Positions 5,885-10,090 of a stretch of DNA of 10,090 nt are shown in pieces. The stretch spans positions 1-10,090 of the forward strand of contig JAOPVD010000233.1 in the NCBI GenBank assembly GCA_025966295.1, in the 5' to 3' direction. A program made the translations under genes and the position numbers. Each line of letters begins with the position of its first letter. Position 1 is the stretch's first letter. The stretch is from Frankiales bacterium. Lineage in GTDB: Bacteria; Actinomycetota; Actinomycetes; Mycobacteriales; SCTD01. Below the pieces are notes generated by a model. That model made no database searches. It was not told the DNA's origin and worked only from the letters and a program-made list of their open reading frames with translations.

Positions 5885-7077
5885 GCGCCGAACCGGGTCA
5901 GCCGCAGCTCCGCCACCCGCGGTCCGGCGGCCAGCGTCAGCTGCAGCAGCCGCTCGACCACCGCTCCGTCGGCGTGGCGGTGCGCCAGCACCAGCGTCCA
6001 GGTCGTGCCGGCCAGCTGCTGCTCGCCGCGCAGCGGGTCACCCCAGGCGGGCTGCGCCTGGAGGTGGTCCTGCAGCCGCGTGGCACCAGCCGTCCCCAGC
6101 AGCCGCCAGTCCTCGTCACCGTCGCGCACCCGCACCACCGCCTCAGGAGTCAATGCCGCCACGACTGCGGCGCCGTCACCGCCGGCGAGCGCCTCGACGA
6201 CCCGGTCGACGAAGCGCTGCGCGAGCTCGGGTTCCGGGGTGCTGACCCGGCGAGCCATCTCCGGCCGCCGCCGACGTCGTGCCGGGCGGGGCGCCGGTCC
6301 GGCCGGGGCAACCGGCTCGCGGGTGTAGCCGGCCTCGACGAGCACCTCGCCGGCGGCCCGGTCGAAGGCCGCCAGGTCCTCGGAGCTCCAGTCGCGTCGC
6401 CACTTGCCGGCGGCGACGTCCGGCCGGGTGGGGTCGACGTTGACCGCCCGCCCCGACTCCAGCTCGGACTGCCGGACCGCCGCGTCCAGCGCGGGCAGCT
6501 CCAGGAAGTCGAAGACCTCGGTGATGGCAGACGGGTCGTGCAGCAGGTCCTCGTACCGCACCTCGCGGTAGCGGCGCAGCTCCGGAGCAGCGGCCCGGGC
6601 GCTGCGGACCGCACTGGCCCACAGGGCCGCGGCCGGCTCCACCTGCGACGGCCCCCAGGACTGCGCGACCTGCGAGCGCACGACGTCCCGCCCGTCGCGC
6701 AGCACGTGCAGCACCCAGGCGTCCGGGTAGAGGCTGGCGACCAGGCCCAGGTGCCAGACGTGCGTGGGTGACCGCTCGATGACGCGGGCCGCGTCCGGTC
6801 GGGTGCGCGTCACGTAGGCACCCAGCGCCGCGTCGCAGAAGGCCCGCCCGGCACGGGCGAACTCCTGCTGCGGCATGAACCACGTGCCGGTCGCCGGCGA
6901 CCCGACCAGCCCGCCTTGGGCCTGGTCCCGCAGCACCGACATCGCCGAGGAGAACAGGTGCGTCTCCGACGGCAGCGCCAGCACGTCCGGGTGCGCGGCC
7001 ACCGCCCGCTGCACCCAGGTGGTGCCGCTGCGCGGGGCGCCGACGACGAGGACCAGCCGGTCCTGGAGCAGGCTCAT
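5881..7077 (-). CDS. Sulfotransferase with C-terminal NTF2/SnoaL-like domain
   Basis: A 398-residue protein. Residues 5-252 are a PAPS-dependent sulfotransferase: the 5'-phosphosulfate-binding loop VVGAPRSGTTW (11-21), the 3'-phosphate-binding segment VLRDGRDVVRS (125-135), RYEDLLHDP (174-182) and GKWRRDW (224-230). It would move sulfate from PAPS to a sugar hydroxyl in the cytoplasm. A Pro/Arg-rich linker follows (about 255-278). Residues 281-398 look like an alpha+beta cone (NTF2/SnoaL-like) fold: helix LAQRFVDRVVEAL, then VVAALTPEAVVRVRDG, then three beta-strand-like stretches ending in VAELRLTRFGA. Single sulfotransferases of this type are usually around 280-320 residues, so the extension is an added domain; no SnoaL catalytic residues can be assigned. 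The ATG at 7077 overlaps the ABC ATPase stop (ATGA). The ATG at 6258 could in theory start the last domain alone, but it has no properly spaced ribosome-binding site and the frame is continuous. The sulfotransferase call is firm; the second domain is moderate. Confidence 0.88.
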   Translation of the reverse strand: MSLLQDRLVLVVGAPRSGTTWVQRAVAAHPDVLALPSETHLFSSAMSVLRDQAQGGLVGSPATGTWFMPQQEFARAGRAFCDAALGAYVTRTRPDAARVIERSPTHVWHLGLVASLYPDAWVLHVLRDGRDVVRSQVAQSWGPSQVEPAAALWASAVRSARAAAPELRRYREVRYEDLLHDPSAITEVFDFLELPALDAAVRQSELESGRAVNVDPTRPDVAAGKWRRDWSSEDLAAFDRAAGEVLVEAGYTREPVAPAGPAPRPARRRRRPEMARRVSTPEPELAQRFVDRVVEALAGGDGAAVVAALTPEAVVRVRDGDEDWRLLGTAGATRLQDHLQAQPAWGDPLRGEQQLAGTTWTLVLAHRHADGAVVERLLQLTLAAGPRVAELRLTRFGA

Positions 7078-8252
7078 GCCGGCACATCCGTCCTGCTGAA
7101 GGCCGCGCGCAGATCGGCGGCGCCGTGCACATGACCGCGGCCGGAGACGTAGAACGACTGCCGGGCCCCCGTGCCGAGCAGCTGGCTGCGGCCGGGCCCG
7201 AGGACCTCGTGCAGCGCGATGTCGCCGTAGTAGGTGCCGGTCGGCAGGTCGAGCGGGAGCCGGACCTCGTAAGTGGCCTCCTCGCCGGCGGCCAGCGGTG
7301 CCATCGGGTCGTTGATGCGTGCCTCGCTGTAGACCACCACGCCCTGCCCCGACTCGATGCCCAGCCACAGGAACGGCGCCGCGATGTCCTGCAGCGCGCG
7401 CACCCGGAGCCGGAAGGTGGCCTCGTCCCCGGCCCGGGCGTGCCCCGTGACCTCCCCCTGGGCGAGCAGCGCGACGTCGAGCACCTCGAGCTTGCCGGCC
7501 GGGTCCGTCGTCTGACCGGCCGCTCGGCTGCCCAGGTCGTGGTAGCGGGCGATGGCGTCGAAGGTCGTTCCGTCCAGGGCGATCCGGCCGCCGTGCAGCA
7601 CGAGGGCGCGGTCGCAGAAGCCCCGGATCGAGCTCATGTTGTGGCTGACGACCACGATGGTGGTACCGGCCGCACGGATCGCGTTCATCCGCTCGAAGCA
7701 GCGGACCTGGAACGCGAAGTCGCCGACGGCGAGCACCTCGTCGACGAGCAGCACGTCGGGGCTGGCCTCGACCGCGACGGCGAAGCCGAGCCGCACGAAC
7801 ATCCCGGAGGAGTAGAACTTCACCGGCGTGTCGATGAACGACTCCAGCTCGGCGAAGGCGACGACGTCGTCGAAACGCCGGTCGATCTCGGCGCGCGTCA
7901 TGCCCAGGATCGTGCCGTTGACGTAGACGTTCTCGCGGCCGGTCATCTCGGGGTGGAACCCGACGCCGACGGAGATCAGCGGTGCGACGCGTCCGCGGAC
8001 CAGCACGCTGCCGGTGGTCGGCGCCGTGACGCCGCAGAGCAGCTGCAGCAGGGTGGACTTGCCGGCGCCGTTGCGGCCGATGACGCCCACGCTCTCGCCG
8101 GGGTGCACGGTGAGGTCGACGTCGGACAGCGCCGGCAGCCAGCTGCGCTCGGTGCGGGTGAGCAGCTGCCCGAGCCGACCGCCGAGGCGCGCGGTGTCGT
8201 CGTACTTGCGGTAGCGCTTGGACACCGCCGACAGCTCGATGCGGGCCGTCAC
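7074..8252 (-). CDS. wzt: Polysaccharide ABC exporter ATPase with C-terminal glycan-binding domain (Wzt-type)
   Basis: A 392-residue ATPase of the O-antigen/teichoic-acid exporter family (Wzt, TagH, RfbE relatives). The nucleotide-binding domain has Walker A GRNGAGKST (59-67), a Q-loop region near VGVGFHPEMTGREN (95-108), the family-specific signature YSSGM (147-151), Walker B VLLVDE (167-172) and the switch His in VVSHN (201-205). All catalytic residues are present. Residues about 250-390 form an extra beta-rich domain like the Wzt C-terminal domain, which in E. coli O8/O9a binds the capped non-reducing end of the polysaccharide before export. ATPases without this domain are about 250 residues, so this is the long form. 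The GTG at 8252 overlaps the permease stop (GTGA at 8249-8252); the frame is open upstream but lies over the permease 3' end. It works with the permease encoded just before it, and the coupled sulfotransferase gene follows. Confidence 0.93.
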   Translation of the reverse strand: MTARIELSAVSKRYRKYDDTARLGGRLGQLLTRTERSWLPALSDVDLTVHPGESVGVIGRNGAGKSTLLQLLCGVTAPTTGSVLVRGRVAPLISVGVGFHPEMTGRENVYVNGTILGMTRAEIDRRFDDVVAFAELESFIDTPVKFYSSGMFVRLGFAVAVEASPDVLLVDEVLAVGDFAFQVRCFERMNAIRAAGTTIVVVSHNMSSIRGFCDRALVLHGGRIALDGTTFDAIARYHDLGSRAAGQTTDPAGKLEVLDVALLAQGEVTGHARAGDEATFRLRVRALQDIAAPFLWLGIESGQGVVVYSEARINDPMAPLAAGEEATYEVRLPLDLPTGTYYGDIALHEVLGPGRSQLLGTGARQSFYVSGRGHVHGAADLRAAFSRTDVPA

Positions 8253-9121
8253 AGCAGGTCCGCCAGGACCCGGTCGCGACGGCAGTGCACGACGAAGCCG
8301 ACGCCCCCGGCCACCACCGCCCAGACCAGCGAGGCGGCCACCGACCGCCACAGGCCGGGGCCGGCGGCACCCACGGCGTGCCGGAACAGCTCGACCGGGC
8401 CGGCGGCGGGGAGCAGCTCGACGACCGGCCGCAGCGCCTCCGGCGCGCGGGTCACGGGGTAGATGACCGGCGTCAGGTAGAACAGCACCGTCATGCCGGC
8501 GCTGACCGCGAAGCGCAGGTCACGCAGGTAGACCTGGGCGGCGGAGAACAGCAGCGCCAGACCGAGCGCGACCACCATGACCAGCCCGGCGCCGGGCAGC
8601 ACCCACAGCGTGGCCAGGCCCAGGCCGGGGCCCAGGACGACGACCAGCCCGAGCAGGACGAGCAGGGTCGCGACCAGCGGGAAAAGGGCAGTCGTGACGG
8701 CGACGAGCGGCAGCACCAGTCGCGGGAAGTAGATCCGCTGCGCCAGGTTGGCGCCGTCCACCACGGAGGTGGCGCCCGCGGTGAAGGCGGCGCTGAAATA
8801 GGCCCACGGCACCATGCCGGCGAAGACGAAGACCGCGTACGACGTGCCGCGGTCGCCGGTGGCGGCACCGACCCCGCTGACGAGCGACGAGAAGACGGCG
8901 GCGAGGACGGCGGCCTGCACGACCGGCAGGGCGATCGCCCACAGCAGCCCGAGCCGCGTGCGCCGGTAGCGCACGAAGAAGTCCTTGCGGGCCAGCACGC
9001 CGACGAGGGTGCGCGCCTCCCAGAGCGACCGGAGCAGCACGCGAGGCGGTGTCCCGGGGCCGGTGAGCAAGAACTGGGTCCCGGCGTCGCGCACTGAGGC
9101 ACCCGTCTTGTCCGGAACCAT
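8249..9121 (-). CDS. wzm: Polysaccharide ABC exporter permease (Wzm-type, ABC-2 family)
   Basis: A 290-residue integral membrane protein forming the channel of a Wzm/Wzt exporter. The N-terminus is cytoplasmic, with the amphipathic interface and coupling segment LARKDFFVRYRRTRLG (43-58). About six hydrophobic segments follow, near 57-81, 94-113, 135-162, 165-193, 206-222 and 259-278. Family-typical sequences are IYFPRLVLPLVAV (130-142), VYLRDLRFAVSAG (197-209) and FYLTPVIYPV (214-223). Length is usual. The start is uncertain. The ATG at 9121 has AAGG 5 nt upstream and is preferred; the ATG at 9133 adds four residues; the GTG at 9196 would overlap the preceding methyltransferase and adds an Ala/Arg-rich N-terminus unlike the family. 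It is the second gene of the leftward block and overlaps the ATPase gene by 4 bp, as expected for stoichiometric partners. Confidence 0.92.
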   Translation of the reverse strand: MVPDKTGASVRDAGTQFLLTGPGTPPRVLLRSLWEARTLVGVLARKDFFVRYRRTRLGLLWAIALPVVQAAVLAAVFSSLVSGVGAATGDRGTSYAVFVFAGMVPWAYFSAAFTAGATSVVDGANLAQRIYFPRLVLPLVAVTTALFPLVATLLVLLGLVVVLGPGLGLATLWVLPGAGLVMVVALGLALLFSAAQVYLRDLRFAVSAGMTVLFYLTPVIYPVTRAPEALRPVVELLPAAGPVELFRHAVGAAGPGLWRSVAASLVWAVVAGGVGFVVHCRRDRVLADLL

Positions 9122-9126
9122 GCGCC

Positions 9127-9130
9127 CCTT
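9127..9130 (-). promoter_or_regulatory. Weak ribosome-binding site for the permease
   Basis: Read leftward, AAGG followed by 5 nt precedes the ATG at 9121. It favours that start over the ATG at 9133, which lacks a spaced purine run. Confidence 0.35.
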
Positions 9131-9179
9131 CATTCCGATCGGGCTGGCGGGCGTCGCAGCGCTGCGCCGCCGAGCGCCA

Positions 9180-9185
9180 AGACTA
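9180..9185 (-). promoter_or_regulatory. Possible -10 hexamer TAGTCT upstream of the permease
   Basis: Read leftward, TAGTCT matches TANNNT and overlaps the TAG stop of the preceding methyltransferase. It would start transcription near 9172 and leave about a 50-nt leader before the ATG at 9121. No -35 is evident. It could let the exporter operon be transcribed separately from the methyltransferase, but read-through across the 61-bp gap is equally possible. Confidence 0.22.
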
Positions 9186-10090
9186 GCCCTGGGCACCGCT
9201 TCCGGAGGGGGATGCGGAGAAGGGCCCGGGCCAGATCCCGGGCGGTGGCTGGCTGTCGCCGCCGGCGGTCCGCCGAGCCACCATCAGCACGTGACAGCCG
9301 AGCCGGTTCAGCAGCGGCAGCGCCTGGCAGGCCGCCTCCACGACCTCGACGACCCGGCGCCCCGCCCGGCCGCGTCGGTCCAGCCACTGCGCGCTGGCGC
9401 TCTGCGGCGGCGGGAACTCGAAGGTCGAGGCGTGCACCGTGTCGAGCCCGGCGGCCGCGAACATGCGGGCCGTCTCGGCCTGCTTGTGCCAGGTGTGCGG
9501 CATCCAGACGTCCGGGGCGTCCGGCGGCAGGATCGAGCGCTCGATCGGCCACGGCCACACCCACGGGCGGTGCGAGATGAGCCGGTCGTGCCGGAAGCCG
9601 AGCGCCTTCTCGAGGAACGCGAGCGGGTCGCTGAGCGGCGAGCGCAGCGGCATCTCCGAGGCGTTGTTGGTGGTCATGACCAGCACGCCGCCGGGCCGCA
9701 GGACGCGTGCCACCTCCCACACCGCCAGTTCGGGCCGCATGAGGTGCTCGATCACCTCGCTCCAGACGACCACGTCGAACGACCGGTCGGCGAAGGGCAG
9801 GTGCTCGGCGTCGCCGCGCACGAACGCTGCCGCCAGCGGGCCGGGAGCCGCCGCCGCGTGCTTCGCCGCCGCGAACGCGATGTGGTGGCCGCCGTAGTCC
9901 AGCCCGACGTAGCGGACCGGCAGGTCCGCCAGGCCGTCGGCGACCAGCGCCGCGCCGCAGCCCAGGTCCAGCACGTCGGCCGGTCCGGGGGTGTGCCGGC
10001 GGACCATCTCGGTCACCAGCCGGTAGCGCATCTGGTGGCGGTGGCCGTGGTACTCGCCCCAGAGGTCCAGCTCCTCCTCCAGGGTCGGGA
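9183..10090 (-). CDS. Class I SAM-dependent methyltransferase (5' end outside window)
   Basis: The leftward frame is open from the right edge to the TAG at 9183-9185 (301 visible residues). Although an ATG occurs at 10029-10031, the residues before it (LEEELDLWGEYHGHRHQ) read as a normal coding N-terminus, so the gene most likely starts beyond the window. Motif I is VLDLGCGAAL (39-48 of the visible part), with an Ala where a third Gly is common. It is followed by YVGLDY (60-65), GDAEHLPFAD (82-91), WSEVIEHLMRPE (99-110) and VLRPGGVLVMTTNN (119-132). The C-terminal half carries a Trp/Pro-rich segment (PWVWPWPIER) and ends in a Pro/Gly/Ser-rich tail. It probably methylates a sugar, lipid carrier or glycan. 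It precedes the permease gene by 61 bp and may head or belong to the same operon. Confidence 0.88.
   Translation of the reverse strand, partial: PTLEEELDLWGEYHGHRHQMRYRLVTEMVRRHTPGPADVLDLGCGAALVADGLADLPVRYVGLDYGGHHIAFAAAKHAAAAPGPLAAAFVRGDAEHLPFADRSFDVVVWSEVIEHLMRPELAVWEVARVLRPGGVLVMTTNNASEMPLRSPLSDPLAFLEKALGFRHDRLISHRPWVWPWPIERSILPPDAPDVWMPHTWHKQAETARMFAAAGLDTVHASTFEFPPPQSASAQWLDRRGRAGRRVVEVVEAACQALPLLNRLGCHVLMVARRTAGGDSQPPPGIWPGPFSASPSGSGAQG

Noticed and set aside
5881..6258. C-terminal NTF2-like region as a separate gene starting at the ATG at 6258
   Set aside because: No stop separates it from the sulfotransferase, and the only purine run (GGAG) abuts the ATG with no spacing. A fusion protein is simpler.
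7078..8370. N-terminal extension of the sulfotransferase frame through the ABC ATPase gene
   Set aside because: The frame is open but the translation is Arg/Ala-rich and motif-free until the ATG at 7077, which sits in an ATGA overlap and directly precedes the sulfotransferase fold.
7125..8462. Long rightward open frame opposite the ABC ATPase and permease genes
   Set aside because: Its translation is rich in His/Arg/Asp/Gly/Ala with no recognisable motif, and it lies antisense to two clearly conserved genes. High-GC DNA makes such antisense open frames common.

Overview
The window is very GC-rich (clearly above 70% by eye), with strong G/C third-position bias and frequent GTG starts. This points to an actinobacterium. 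A Geodermatophilaceae- or Frankiales-like host is possible, but that is only an impression. Coding density is close to 100%: no gap between genes exceeds about 65 bp, and I see no RNA genes, insertion sequences, CRISPR arrays or origins. The content is that of a surface-glycan (polysaccharide) biosynthesis and export locus. It holds three glycosyltransferases (one only a tail), four class I methyltransferases or methyltransferase-like proteins, a TylF-type O-methyltransferase, a left-handed beta-helix O-acyltransferase, a sulfotransferase with an extra C-terminal domain, and a two-component Wzm/Wzt-type ABC exporter.

Layout, left to right. (1) 1-241 (+): C-terminal tail of a family 2 glycosyltransferase. 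(2) 245-961 (-): a class I methyltransferase. (3) 1005-2998 (+): a GT4-GT2 glycosyltransferase pair joined by an ATGA overlap. (4) 2995-3744 (-): a second class I methyltransferase, tail to tail with the GT2. (5) 3787-4512 (+): a methyltransferase-like protein with an unusual motif I. (6) 4488-10090 (-): a long leftward block. In transcription order it encodes a third class I methyltransferase (5' end outside the window), ABC permease, ABC ATPase with a C-terminal carbohydrate-recognition domain, sulfotransferase/NTF2-like fusion, TylF methyltransferase and hexapeptide acyltransferase. From the permease onward every gene overlaps the next by 4-7 bp, so these five proteins are probably made from one translationally coupled message.

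How the genes may work together (inference): the glycosyltransferases build a lipid-linked glycan in the cytoplasm. The methyl-, acyl- and sulfotransferases decorate or cap it. Wzm/Wzt then exports it, with the Wzt C-terminal domain possibly reading the modified end. Nucleotide-sugar synthesis, the initiating phosphoglycosyltransferase and sulfate activation (PAPS) are not in this window.

Regulation: three of the strand-alternating units start with a TANNNT -10-like hexamer only 6-8 nt before the start codon, which suggests leaderless mRNAs. The 43-bp divergent gap at 962-1004 packs two such hexamers exactly 17 bp apart on opposite strands. The single gene at 3787 instead has a good Shine-Dalgarno sequence.
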